From assembly GCA_032988165.1 (NCBI GenBank), contig JANTQF010000093.1, positions 1 to 64,000 of the forward strand: a stretch of 64,000 bases of DNA, in the 5' to 3' direction. Positions 22,201 through 34,887 of this stretch are shown here, piece after piece (position 1 is the stretch's first letter; every line of letters begins with the position of its first letter). The translations under genes were made by a program, and so were the position numbers. Below the pieces are notes generated by a model. That model was not told the DNA's origin. It searched no databases and was given only the letters and a program-made list of their open reading frames with translations. This stretch comes from Emmonsiellopsis sp. PD_33 (Eukaryota; Ascomycota; Eurotiomycetes; Onygenales; Ajellomycetaceae).

Positions 22201-24649
22201 TACGCCTATTGCACCAAGAAATTTTTCCTTGACGTTGTTTAGGCCTGTGACAACAGGCAAATCATCAAATAATCGAACAGTTGGAAAATAGGCTTCCGGT
22301 GGCTTTCTCATCCCCGATTTTGTTGGAATAACAGTCTGGTTTTTCAGTAGATCAGCAATCGAGACTTTTGAAGATGGAGACAGGCTATCCCATTGTTTTG
22401 ACAAAACAGGGAGAACATGCGCCGCGAACGATACGGTCTCGGTGATATCATGTTCGACAGGAAGTAGGTTCCTATTCTTGGCATTTCGAGTGAGCCATGT
22501 AATCCATGCGTCGATTTGCAATTCATGCCATCCTAAGACATCAAGGTGGTTCCTCTGTAGACTTTTGGTGTACTTGAATGGCATGACGAATGGAGGCATT
22601 GGCATGTCTACCGGGATCCGATTTGGGTTGATGAAGCTGTTGATATCGCTGAGAACTAGGACTTGCGAGGGAGTTCCGTCAGAGGATTCGTCATTCGCCA
22701 CAGCAACTCGTAATAGCGACCTAACAGTGGTAGTATCGATCTCGCCCATAACGCCCCTTCTTGTTACCCAGGACAGGAACTCCCCAAGCTGTTTTGAATT
22801 TAGTGGACTTGATTCTAACTCCTTCATGATATCCGACACAGTGATATCAGTAATCAGACCAAAGTCTGTAAGCCGCTTGACGAAATCTTTGGCGCCCGTC
22901 ATAAATTCATCTGGAATGGTGGGTATGGCATCCATGAAGCTAAGATCCTTGGGCGCAATGCGAACCAGGTGGCATGGGAGAATACCACAAGTAGATAGGA
23001 CGTCAATTGTAGCATTCTTGCTACATGTCCAAAATGAATCCTCGATTGCTTGGCCGACTTGGGAAGTTGGGGTTGATTCACGGAAAACGAATTGATTGAC
23101 GGTATGTACCGTTTCTGGTATGACATCAACAATATCTGCCCTCCGAATTTTTGACCGCCCGGGATGGCTCGTTCGGGAATGGATCCGATTGTTGAGTGAC
23201 GACATTTCTGCAGAGAATGCAATCCTGCAAACAATCCCTGCGGCCCTCAATAGTTCAAGATTCCACGTACGAACCCAGCGGGCGTTCAAGTCAATACTTT
23301 CTCTCTCAACCGTGGGAATCACCGACGGTGCCGAAATATGAGCATTCAAGCCGGTGGTTTGGTGAGTTGGAAATCCAATAAATATTCTGCCAGACCTTGA
23401 AGGCAGAACGGAAGAAAACATGTCAGCTTGATTCTGGGAGGGTTCTGGCAAACTATACGATGTTGTTAAAACCGCAAGAGTTGTAACTTTAGGTGGAGGT
23501 TTCTTCGTTGCTCGCTCGAGCTCACGGCTAAATGACTGACTAACGGACGTCTTTATAGCAGCGGTGTTGATATGGAGGAAGACTGATGATGTTGTGGTGG
23601 AAATGAGATCCTCTTTGACATCCTTTTGGTTTATTTTATCGGAATTGGATGATTTTGTGGCATGACTGGCGGTGGACGACCCGGTTAGTCGTGAGAAAAA
23701 TGTCCGCAGCGATGCTGTAGTGTCATTGTTCCTCGAGCTATCGAAACGAGAAGAATTGCTCGGGGATTTCCAGGAGACTGCTCCCATCCAGGTGGCGTCC
23801 ATCTGTGCAACTTCCCGTATCACACTAGATACTTTCATAAGCCCCTCGCCAGTGTTTGTCTCCACATCTTTAGGTATTCCAATGTTGACACTTGGTGCGA
23901 CCTTCTTCCGGAGGTTCAGGAGTTTCCAGCCATCCAACCAAAGCTCTATAGATTCGAGGCCCACGAACGTTAGACTACTGGCTAGAAACTGGCACAAAGG
24001 CATGAGAGCGGGGACCGGGGATGTGGTGTTCCTGTAGTCCAATACGAAGCTGGTGTTTGGGCTGGAATCGGCTTCCCCAAGCTGTAGTCGACGGGTGAAA
24101 AGTGCGTTTCCCTTCCAGTAGAAGGCTAGGGCCTCGGAGCCTGAGGAAACGAATGGTTCCTCGCAGTCCGAAAACACACTGTAGAATCCAACACCAAATG
24201 CCCCTATTTTTGTCTCGTCCGGATTGCCTTCCGCGATCCTCTTGAGACGAGACCAGTCATTCCCAGAGAAAGGCACGCCGTTGTTTGTGAGAACCAAACG
24301 TTTGAGGGTATGATGAGCAATAACATGTTTGATTGCCGCTGTGGGGTCGGTATCGATAGGGGCAGGAACGGTTGTTGAAGGGAGAGTTTCGAATTTGATT
24401 ACGACATTCGAGGCAGAAGCATCGGCTGCATTCTGAAGCAGCTCTCGCAGCACCGTCCTATTGAAGGATCGTCAGCTTGTGTCTGGTGAAACATATTCGC
24501 AACGAGGGGACGGGGTTGGCATACCATTCTCCAGAGTACCGAGCCAACACTTTATCTATAAGTGCTCGAGTATTCACAGTAACCGCCTCCTCGTCGTTCC
24601 CGGAGCCTAGCGTCCGCGCCTTCAGGGCGTTGAAGTCGATGGCGGCCAT
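19266..24649 (-). CDS. Giant Hsp90/sacsin-type ATPase-fold protein with C-terminal HExxH motif
   Basis: Three exons (24649-24525, 24457-19424, 19356-19266) give 1,749 aa. The N-terminal 250 residues form a GHKL (Bergerat) ATP-binding fold. The N-box is LRELLQNAADASA (Glu47, Asn51, Asp54), followed by LTNNGVPFSGNDW and the glycine loop GAFGVGFYSVFS, as in Hsp90 and sacsin. This matches the fungal family annotated as sacsin N-terminal-like or DUF3684. The middle is long and mostly helical without a known domain. A Glu/Gln-rich coiled-coil stretch (about 1,470-1,510) is followed by Pro/Ser-rich sequence. The C-terminus contains HELAHNLVADH (His1702, Glu1703, His1706, His1712), a zinc-metallopeptidase-like spacing. 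Chaperone-like activity is inference; peptidase activity is untested. Confidence 0.88.
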
Positions 24650-25354
24650 GGTGATGCGGGATATATCGAGACGAAGCTGTAATTAATAGATAGTGTGCTC
24701 CTCACATAATCCAAGGCTCTTGAATAAAGTCGACTCCGCCCACAAGCGGCGGTTCTCAAAGCGCAAATGCTCGTGTCTTTGTAGGCAGTATCAAAGACGG
24801 GGCTAGGAAACCATGATGACGTTATTTGGGGAAACGTGCTGGTGATGCGGCGACAACAGAACGAAAAGCAGAGAGAAAGAAAAATAAATGCAGTCTGAAG
24901 AACTCCTCTATATGCAGTATATTCCCTCTATATGGAATCTCGCCGCAAGATGGGTGCAGACTGAGGTTGTCACGAACACGAAGCTGCCTTGCGGCATGTC
25001 ATCGATATCTCCGAGACTGCGCTGTTGGCGTTAACAGGCCACCGTAGCCCACGTGACCGTCCGGCGGCCCACGCAGACCTCAAGCGCAGCTGCTCGGCCA
25101 GACGACGGCGAGTTGATCAGTCGAACCACGGACAGGACAAGAACAGCGGTGGAGCGGACAACTATACGCATCTTGTTGTTTGGATGCTCGCTGCTTGGTG
25201 ATACGTGGAGGTCAGCACTACAGCCGCCCCATCGCCCGCCGCAAATGTGTCTGTCCTCTACTATCTATGACTTCTAGTTTGTTGCGTGGATATCAGGAAG
25301 CAGTCTTGTGCGCATCACGGACTGCCTCCACCGCTCCCTATCCCCGATGTCAGC
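24650..25354. promoter_or_regulatory. Divergent promoter region
   Basis: 705 bp separate the start codons of the ATPase-fold gene (minus) and TRS120 (plus). CACGTG occurs in CCCACGTGACC near 25,051. Short frames inside have no recognisable domain. Shared promoter use is inferred from the head-to-head arrangement. Confidence 0.5.
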
Positions 25355-28300
25355 ATGGCAGTTGACCCCCTCTCCCCCATTGCGCCGGCGCGCCTGCGTG
25401 CACTGCTACTCCCCGTTGGCAAAATAAAAAGATCCCGCTTCTTGAGCTTGGTCAAGCGGTTGCAGGCTCAGAATGTTTTGCGGCTAGGCGACGTCAGTCC
25501 GGATGGCCGCCCCAATAGAAGTATGCGCCGTGGATGAAGCTTGTACCATTCGGACCGTGTGGCCTGGCGAATTGCTAATGCTACTTCAATGCAGATTCGT
25601 TTTCGCCTTTGGCCTTTCCCACGGGGATAATTGTGTACGACCTCTCTATATCGGTTCCTCCTACTTCTCACCTTGACCTATTTCCTTTCGAAACCTTCCG
25701 CGAACCCCTTGCTATAATAGCCATAGCGGACGGCTCAGAACTGGCTGGCCCATCACAAACGACCGCCAATGGAGCCAGTGCAACCAAACATCCCAAACCG
25801 GAGGGACTGGACATCCTGCAAGAGGAGCTGCATGCGCTCAGGGAGTCATATCCGAGATCGCTGGTGCAACAGCTATTGGTATTCGACTACAATGGCGTTG
25901 AAACTATTATAACTGGCCCCGATGAGGTTGTTTGGGTTCCGCGTCCTGAAGTCGCAAGATCGACTACAGTGAAGACGGTGATGTGTGATATAACCTCGCG
26001 GATACTCGGGGAGCTATCTGCTTTTGCGGAAGGCATGCAAGAATGGCCGGTCGTTGAATCTCCAAAGGCTTCTTCCTGGGGCCCACGTCGAACGACAGAC
26101 ACTCAAGCCAGTAAGCTTCAACATAGGATGACGATGCCCGCGCAACTCCCGTCTGGGCCTAATGGGTCCTTGGTCCAAACGCCGGACACCAATTTCCAGC
26201 CCGCAGAACACGATTCACCTACTACATTTGACGAAATTACACGTTCGATCCAGCTTTCTAATCGTGTAACTACATCTTTAAAGGCGACTTCAAAACCAGG
26301 TTCAAAGGAGCACAGCCGTGAGAGGATGTCAGTCCACGGATTGGGTCTTGCCAGCGCGAACGACAGAACCAAGGGACGGATGAAAGGACGCTTGAGTATT
26401 GTGATGGGGACTTTGTTTCTTCAATCAGGAAGATGGCCTGATGCGCTAAAGGAGCTTGTTGAGGGGGCTACTATAGCAAGGGCGAACAGCGACTATATCT
26501 GGCATGCCAAAGCCCTCGAATCCATTTTGCACTGTCTTCTTATGCTTGGATGGGCGGGTATGGATTTTAAGGTATGGCCTCTTATAGAGGAGGAAACCCG
26601 TATCCGCGTGTCCATTATCTAACGTGGTTCAATATACAGATCCCTCAAATTTGCTACCCAACCACGGAAAAATCTTCCAAATCGGCCTCTCAAACTCCTA
26701 CAATGAGCAATACAGAACTGTACAACATCGGGCAATCGAGTCCCGAAAATCGCATAGTTTCCCTGCAAAACCTAGCAAATCTTCTCCCTGACATCTCGAA
26801 CAATATCCTACATCTGTATACACGGGCGGCTAATATTACCGACGAACCCGTTCCACAACTTGTATTTTCCGAAACTGTAATTCGGCTTACTCGCCTTTTG
26901 GCAACAGCCTACACTCGCGACGGCACTTTTGACGATGATGCCCTAGGACATATTGTCATGAATGATCCCTTGAAATTTATTCGATCGCCAGAACGGCCCC
27001 GAGGGTCCGTGTCACTCCGCAAGACAGATATATCGACATTTTTGTTCCGCGCTTTGCCTGCCTCTCCAAAATCTGACATACCCGTCACTGACTCCGCTCC
27101 AATTTTAGTCGGCATGGCATCCGTATTGTCAGCATTGGGCTTGGATCGGAAGAAGGCCTTTATATTGAAAGAGCTCTTTTCAATTTTGGTTCCCGGTCTG
27201 GTTCAGGCACGGAAGATTGGCGCGGCTGAAGTCGGTATCCATCCCGCTGCTGGCCTGTCCGCCCTGAACAATACATCCTTTAATATAAACGCTTTGGATA
27301 TTGGACCAAACATGGATGAGAATGTGAGGACACTACTCGCGCTTGTCGGCAAAACATACGGTGTGCCGGGGACAATGATTTGTGCGGCTGATCAAGATGT
27401 TTCACGGCGCGTTTCCACTGGTACCACTGATAATGCGTCCGAATATGACTCCGTGGAAGCAATCGTTGACAGAGCGTTCCGCCATTCCGCTATCGAGAGC
27501 TTCGGCGATCCTTGGTTGAAAATTGATATCCTGAAAGCGTGCATCAACTTCTGCGAAGCACTTCCTGATTTCCAGGGTGTTCTCCAGTTTACAGTTGACC
27601 TTCTCCAGACGATAAAAGGCACGCTTATGGTTCGATCTGACAGCTATTATGGGGTGCCTATTCTGCCGCAAGAAGAGCAGGTGCGGCTTTTCAACAATGT
27701 GAAGCGCACTGTTGGAGTTGCGAAGAAGCTCGGCTTTTCCGACTTGGAAGCTGAATACTGGGACGATTTTTTGGTGCGTGGTGTTGAACTCGTCAGCTTC
27801 TCTGATTATAGAACACCTGTGCGACGATCCAGAGCGGACTTTGGCCTTGCCAGCGTCGAAGCGAAACGTGATGCTAAAGACCCATTTATTTATAATGCAT
27901 TTGCGAAGACGGCCACTAAACAAGCCGAACCACTTCTAACGGCGGAAGAACCGGCCACCTTCAAAGTCACTTTACAAAACCCGTTCGAGTTTGACGTTGA
28001 AATCGAAAGCCTGCGAATCGAGGGAACGGGTGTTTCACTTGAAGCCGCAACACATGGCCTTTGGCTTGCGCCGTTTTCCATTCAAGAATCTCTAATTTCA
28101 GGCGTTGCAGGTGCTGAAGGGACGTTAAAAGTGACTGGGTGCGTGGCCAAGGTCAAACATTGCCGCGAAAGGCGATTCCCTATATTTAAGAAAGTGTGGA
28201 AACCGACTGTGGAACGAAAAGTGAAACGAACAGGCCTCTCAGCAAAGGAGCCACTCTCGGATCGCCCTTTATCGTGGACTTCCAACGCTCCGGAAAAGGG

Positions 28301-29996
28301 GTTAGGGGCATCGGAGAAGGGCCCTGAAGCCGATATTGTCTCTGCCAAGGTCATCAAAAGGCAGCCGACGGTTGTTGTCCAGTCGACCTCGCTTTCGCAG
28401 TCGGCTATCATGGTGCTAGAAGGAGAGACACGGTCGTTTGACATCACCCTCCACAATATCTCTTCCTGTCCAGTTGACTTGGTCCTATTTACCTTCCAAG
28501 ATTCGACGACGCGGCAACTCCAAACCGCACTCAACAACAAGGATAATCCCCCTACTGATACGTACGAGTTGGAGTTGCAGCTCTCAACGAACCCAGCCTT
28601 ACGACTGTGGAAGCACGATTTGAATCGGAACGACGTTTCCATTGCACCAGGTCAAACTTCAACATTCACAATTGACATCTTTGGAAAACCAGGTCTTCAA
28701 GATGCGGTCATCCAGATAGATTATGCCAACATCGGCGGTTCCCCGTCCGAGCTCCCTGATACATTTTATTGCCGGCAAATATCAATACCTTTGACGGTGA
28801 CTGTGAACGCAAGTGTCGACGTTGCACGATGCGACCTCCTACCATTTACAGGAGACTTTGCTTGGGCAAATAAGTCGCAGCAGGAAAGTTTGACAGGTGA
28901 ATCCAGTGATAAGGAATCCGTCAATTCGGTGGAAGCTTCGTCGACGCCACGATCTCTCTCTCAGCTTAGGGAATCTCAGTTTTCTCAGACACTGTCACGT
29001 CTTGGATTGGGTTCCTACGGCTCCGACCATTGTCTAATGCTCCTGGATCTCCGCAATGCTTGGCCAAACCCCCTGGCCGTTTCTCTCTTCGTCAAGGAAA
29101 ACCTTTCGGCCAGCGAAAATAGCAATGGAGCGGGAAATATGATAGAAGGAGTCCACGAGATTTTTGATGAACTTCAACCAGGCCATGTTTCCCGATTTGT
29201 ACTCGTCGTTCCACGCATATACCTGGAGAATCCCCATAAAACCATCCCCTCGTCTAGTAAACGCCAATTCATCGTCAGCGCGCATAAGCTCTCCTACGAA
29301 GCGGAATCGTCCTCTCGAGAACTCTTCTGGTTCCGAGAGGAACTCCTCAAGCACCTTCGCGGATCGTGGAAAGACGAAACAGCCGGGCGCGAAGGCATCG
29401 TCGATCTGCGAGGCATACGGATAAATGCACGCATGGTGGATGCTCTCCGCGTCGATGATGTCGATATCACATTTTCCGTCTCCCCCCTAGGCCCAAACAA
29501 CAGCGACGACGAGCAAAAAGACGATACCGATGATTCTACACCCGTCTCCCAAACCGGCCACTCAGCCTTCTCGGCCAAAACAAACTCCTTCCTCACCCTC
29601 TCCGTCACAATCTTCAACCGCTCATCGAAACCCGTCCACCCCCTCCTTCGCCTCCAGCCCGGCCTGCGGCATCAACCACACAATGTCGCCCTGGACCTCT
29701 CCAAACGCCTCGCCTGGTCCGGGATGCTGCAGCGTCCCCTGCCGATCCTCGAAGGAGGCGCGTCCACCGTAACGACGTTGGGCATAACGGCGCTGTGTCG
29801 AGGCGAGTACGAGATCGCAGCTAGCGTGGAGGAGGTGCGGCTTTTGAAAGCGCCCGTTCCAGATCCCGAAGAGACAAAGGGAGCCGATTCTGTTGAGGAC
29901 GAATATGCGCTGCTGGATACGTTTAGCGCCAATGCGCCCAAGCAGAGACGGATATGGCACTCGCGGGTTCCGTGTATGATATCCGCTCGGGATTGA
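25355..29996 (+). CDS. TRS120: TRAPPII complex subunit Trs120 (HypA, TRAPPC9 family)
   Basis: Three exons (25355-25520, 25595-26571, 26640-29996) encode 1,499 aa. Trs120 is a TRAPPII-specific subunit acting with a Rab exchange complex at the late Golgi; the Aspergillus nidulans orthologue is HypA. The N-terminus carries the family start APARLRALLLPVGKIKRSRF, and splicing restores SFSPLAFPTGIIVYDLSIS. A typical block follows (SYPRSLVQQLLVFDYN). Residues 350-520 form the helical region with RMKGRLSIVMGTLFLQSGRWPDA-type tetratricopeptide-like packing. The C-terminal half shows several immunoglobulin-like beta stretches (EPATFKVTLQNPFEFDVEIE and GETRSFDITLHNISSCPVD). A Ser-rich linker lies near residues 1,140-1,170. 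No truncation is seen. Confidence 0.9.
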
Positions 29997-31401
29997 AGCG
30001 TTGTTATGTTCTTCTTCTTATTGTTATTGTTATTATTGGTGTTTATTTTTTTTCCAAGTGATGTTATTAATTCCTTTTTCGATTCTCTGTCAATGTGAAA
30101 GAAAGCTTGTCAACCATCCCAACCCACGGGGCCATTTTTTCTTCCTTCGTCCTGTTACATTTACATATATATATATCCATCCTCTTGTTGGTTGCTGTCA
30201 TCTAGCGGATTACTTTACGTTTTGCATACTCGTCATTTTTTGCAGTGTGTGTTGTGTGTGTTGGACGGTTATTATGATGAGATGAGAAATGGCGCGGAAG
30301 ATAGTCAATAAGAGATAATCACATACATACATTAGGAAATGTTTGATTGTGCCTTTACTTCTTCTCTTTCTTGTTCTTTGGTAAATATCACCCTTTCGTC
30401 CATTTACAATTTTACATCTATCTCTTCGATCCCACTCCCCTTTTACTCCGGGACATCCATGGAAATACCCATGTTACACCTAACCACGCATGTATTCTAC
30501 CTGTACCTACGACTTACCTTCGCACCTACATAACAATCCCATTGAACATGCGGGCAATATGCACGGCAAGGGTGGCTCGGACACGATATCATCCATTCAT
30601 TTCATAGTTACATCACTCGGGAATAAAATATCCTCTCCTTGTTTTAAAATATTCCACCGGTCCAATCAAGATTCAAGACCAGCCAATCGCCGAACACGAA
30701 CACGAAAAAAACTCTAAACTAAAATTAAAAAAAAAAGGCTTAAATGAAAGATGCCGAGGCTTTAAAATCTCACTCTGGACTCCATTGTCAATTTGTCAGG
30801 CAGTTGTATAGATGCGTATTTAGCAGTTGATGTAGTTTATTTTGTCGACCAGAGGGGGAATAGGTTGGATCATCTAACAGATTAACGGGATATATAATTA
30901 CATATGCGCAGTTTCCACGTTTTGTAGTCACGCTGTGTAGTTACAGTACATGGCGGTGCATCTCTGTGGTTGTGTCGCACGGCAGCGGGCGTGTTCGCCA
31001 TGGGGTGATTCCGAGTAGATAAATGTGATAGCGATTTATGTTCCTTTTCATTGCTTTTTCTTTCCTACATGTAGTTACCTCTTGGTTGGTTACATCAGTT
31101 AGCGAAACAGATAGATAGCCGGGCGAAGGTTTGCGTCGGGTGCCGAGCTTCGTTCTCATTCTTTACTAAATATCTTGTTTCCTGTTCCCTTTGTTATTCC
31201 TTTCTTGTTGTCTTATCATCGCTATTCCACAGGAGACGGCCCTCCATCCCGAGATATATATGGTCGAGTTGTTTTATTTCTAATCCGATATCTACTCCAC
31301 CGCCCACACCGACCTCCCTTCACCATCCAATATAAAGATAAATACCTACATCTCCCAGGCCCCATCTCACGGTATTCATCTCCAGCACATACAGTCTACA
31401 G
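29997..31401. other. 1.4-kb intergenic region
   Basis: It holds the TRS120 3' flank, which is T-rich with TTATTG repeats, and the upstream region of the hydrolase gene. Several short frames are low-complexity and unsupported. No RNA gene is recognised. Confidence 0.5.
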
Positions 31402-33216
31402 ATGGGCTATCTCTCCTCTCTCCTCCCCAGCGGGAGAGTCTCCTTCCACCACGCCGCCAAACCCCTCCTCCTCGCCCGCAAGCCCTCCTCCTCCTCCTCC
31501 CCCTCCCCCCCCGCAGACCCCGAATACATCTCCCTCGCAGACCTCTGCAAATCCTCCACGCCGACAAAATGCCAACTAAACCCTCTCCTCTTCAACGGCC
31601 ACCTGCAAACCGCCTACACCGTGATCAAAACCGACGACGTCCCCATCCACTACAAGCGCTGGACCTTCACAGCCAACAGCCCAAACTACAGCGGCAGCTT
31701 CGACGTCGACTTCGTCGTCGACCCGTACCCCAAACCCAATAACGACAACGAGAATGACAATACCGACCTCCCCCCGCGCACCTCCTTCTTCACCCCCGCC
31801 GAATTCGCCGCCCTCCCCTCCGCCACAGACACAAAGCCCATGCTCGTCGTCCTCCACGGGCTCTCCGGCGGCTCGCACGAGCCGTATCTACGCCATGTCC
31901 TTGCGCCGCTGGTCGAGCAGGGGTGGGCCGCCTGTGTGGTCAATTTCCGCGGATGCGCCAAGTCCAAAGTCACCAGTTCGATACTGTATAATGCGCGCGC
32001 GACGTGGGATGTGCGGCAGCTGGTGGGCTGGTTGAGGGAGAGGTTTCCTGCGCGCAGGCTGTTTGGGATTGGGTTTTCGTTGGGGGCGAATATTTTGACG
32101 AATGTGAGTGGTGTTTTTTCTTTTATATTCTTTTGGAGGGGGAGGGGGCGCGTTGGTAAAGATCTTATCTGCTCCGGGTGGTGGCGGGTTGTCAGGCAGG
32201 GCTCTTTCGGACGAAAGTTTTATTTTATATGGCTGCATTGGATCTATACTAATGTCTTTATTCCACAGTATCTTGGTGAAGAAGGGGCCGATTGCCAGCT
32301 CGAAGCTGGAGTCATCTGCTCGAGTCCCTGGAATCTCGAAGCTAGCTCGTTAGCTCTTCAGCGGAGTTGGATTGGGAGGGAGATGTATTCCAGAACCATG
32401 GGAACTAATATGAAGAGGCTGTTTGAGCAGTAAGATTGTCCCCTACCTACATATTTATATGGAGGGAATTAATTTCAAGCAAAGAACGAAAGAAGAAAAA
32501 TACTAATATCAAATCTAATCTAGACATGTGGACAAAATCTCGCAACACCCGCGCGTCAACGTGGACAGGGTCAGAAATATCACATATTTGCATGAATTTG
32601 ATCGGTATGCCCCCTATCCACCATAAAAGAGCACCCAACTCTTCCATGTATAACTAACCCCCTAAACCAGCGAACTCCAAGGCCCCGTATGGGGCTACCC
32701 AACCGAAGGCGCCTACTACCGCGACGCCTCTTCCACAGATTCCATATTCGCCATCAAAGTGCCCTTCTTCGTCATCCAGGCTGAAGACGACCCCGTACGT
32801 AATCGCCCCATCCCCACCCCCTATCCCATATCCATCTTAGATAGTATCTAACAACCCAACAGATCTCCGCAAAAGAAGCCCTCCCCTACGCCGAAATCCG
32901 CACCACTCCATACGGCGTCATGTGCACGACGTCCTGGGGCGGCCATCTCTCCTGGTTCGAGTACGGCGGGACGAGATGGTTCACGAAGCCCATCACGACG
33001 TTTTTGAACAAGATGGCTACGGAGGTTGATTTTGAGAGGCCGTTTAGGGTTGAGATTGAGGCGGGGGAGGGGAAGGATGTGCGTGAGGTGGAGAGGGAGG
33101 CGGTGGAGAAGAGGGATAATGAGGGGCCGGGGCCGAAGCCGGATTTCGTTCCCATGCGGAGGAAGATGGAGATGCCGGTTGTTGTATACGGGGGGGGTAA
33201 GGAGGAGAGGAATTGA
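31402..33216 (+). CDS. Alpha/beta hydrolase of the YheT/Eht1 family (acyltransferase/esterase)
   Basis: Five exons (31402-32103, 32269-32429, 32524-32604, 32671-32794, 32863-33216) give 473 aa. The family includes yeast Eht1 and Eeb1, which make and cleave medium-chain fatty-acid ethyl esters. The N-terminal signature LNPLLFNGHLQTAYT is typical. The oxyanion region VLHGLSGGSHEPYLRH and NFRGCAKS precede the nucleophile elbow GIGFSLGANILTN (Ser226). The acid is in FVIQAEDDP (Asp354/355), and the base is His384 in SWGGHLSWFE. All three catalytic residues are reconstructed only when the introns are removed, which supports the model. The C-terminus is charged. The true acyl substrate is unknown. 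Confidence 0.9.
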
Positions 33217-33646
33217 GGAGTAATAGGGGGTTTTCGGGTTTTGCGCCGATTGATGCACATAGCAATGTTTTTCATTTGGGGCGTACGGATATAGATAGAT
33301 AGACCTTGTAGATAGATATAGGGCGGTAGTCTGGTGCATTTTGGGATTGTATGTATGTATGTATATAGAACGGTTATCAAAGAACAAACACGACTAGATG
33401 AGGACTAGAATCTCAATAATACTCCAGCAAGCAAAAAATAGCACATAATATCAAAACCCATGCTTTTTTAGAGAAGTAACAGATAAAAATCCCAACGAAA
33501 CCAGGAAATAGTAAATACAAAAGGAAAAAAACAAAAAAAAAATAGCAAAAGGTATCATTAATAATCCCTTCCTTCAGCTCGTCACGACAAAGACCAAAAA
33601 AAAAATAAACCCCCCCTATCCCACACACCATAACATAACATACCCC
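33217..33646. other. Convergent 3' intergenic region
   Basis: This is the 3' flank shared by the hydrolase (plus) and LOC1 (minus). It contains a short GTAT/GATA microsatellite region around 33,290-33,365 and A-rich stretches. No gene is seen. Confidence 0.6.
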
Positions 33647-34451
33647 CTACGCAAAAGACACCTTCTTCCTCGTCGCCTTCGTCGCGGAGACGGAATCCTC
33701 CTTCTCGAACTTCCCCTTACCCTTCCCCGCATCATCGCCGCCCTTATTCCTCTTCCGGCGAAGCGAGTCCTTTACATCCTCCTATACATACATACCAAAC
33801 ATATTAGCAAGCCGCCCATACGTCCCCCTCTTCCAAAAAAGCAAGCGAAATATCCAACGGGGGAGCAAGATAAAACATAACATACCAACTTCGCCTTCCT
33901 CCCCTCCTGCCTGACCTCCGCCTCCTTCCGCCTCGCCTCGCGGATCTCCTCCATCTGCCTCGCCTTCATCATCTTGCTCTCGATCTGGCCTTCTTTCTCC
34001 GCGTTGACCATGGCGAGGATGGTCATCATGCTTTCCTACAGGTATTGCAAACGTATAGGTTAGCAAAAGTTCGGATTTCAGTCCCCGTTTCAAAGGGGGA
34101 TAATATATAGATATAGATATAGATATATATATATACCTGATCATCAACAAAAACCTTCCCCTTCTTCTTCCCCCTCGGCTTCGTCACGCCGACGGGCGTG
34201 ATGGTGTTGAGCGTGGGCAGGTCGAGTTCCTTCTCGGTGTAGACGCGCTTTTTCTTCTTCTTGAGGTGCTCGGGGGCTGTGCGCGGTTTGGCTTTTACTT
34301 CTTTTGGGGGGGGGCGTTTGGCGCCGGGTTTGTTCGAGGAGGAGGATTTGGATTTGGAGACGCGCGAGCTGGAGGAGAGCGGTTTAGAGGAGGAGGAGGA
34401 GGGCTTTTTTGTAGAGGTGGAGGGTTTCGAGGGGCCTCTGTTTGGGGCCAT
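33647..34451 (-). CDS. LOC1: 60S ribosomal subunit assembly/export protein Loc1
   Basis: Three exons (34451-34137, 34035-33886, 33781-33647) encode 199 aa. Loc1 is a nucleolar RNA-binding protein needed for 60S maturation, and in yeast also for ASH1 mRNA localisation. The Ser/Lys-rich basic N-terminus (residues 1-60) leads to the conserved core [37 protein letters not shown], then a charged helix ([19 protein letters not shown]). The last exon gives [11 protein letters not shown] and a Lys-rich tail. All exons are in phase 0. Intron 1 contains a TATAGA/TATATA microsatellite. It is head-to-head with the complex I subunit gene. Confidence 0.9.
34101..34136. repeat. TATAGA/TA microsatellite inside LOC1 intron 1
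   Basis: An alternating ATATAG and AT tract reaches right up to the LOC1 exon 1 donor site, so length changes here would sit next to the splice signal. Confidence 0.8.
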
Positions 34452-34887
34452 TGTGGGAGATATGGGTGTGGGTATGGGTTAGGGGTGAGAGGGGGAGGGG
34501 AGGGCGGAGATCTCGAGGGGATGGAGGAGGTGGAGGAGGGAGGCTGTTCGGAGAGCTGGTTGGTTGCGGAGGGTGGGATGTGCAATTAGTTAGGCGTGTG
34601 GTGAGGTTTGAAGGAAATGGACTTATTTCATATTATCGACTATGAAAAAGAGACCCCTTAACGACAGGATATAGAATGTTCAATCGCCGCATAAACTCCG
34701 ATCTCAGTGATATGCGAAAAATTCGCGGCAATATTTATTCCGGAAGGCGGTGAGGCCGCGGCTATTCGTTATTTAGCGCCGGACCCAACCTCGCAGCCCG
34801 CTTTTGTATACACGACCCTCCCCATGCTGTGACATCAACCACGATTCCTCCCTCCACGGCCCAATTGATACTCCCCTCCCGCCCACC
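34452..34887. promoter_or_regulatory. Divergent promoter of LOC1 and the complex I subunit
   Basis: 436 bp separate the two start codons. The LOC1-proximal part is G-rich on the plus strand. No further gene is visible. Confidence 0.5.
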
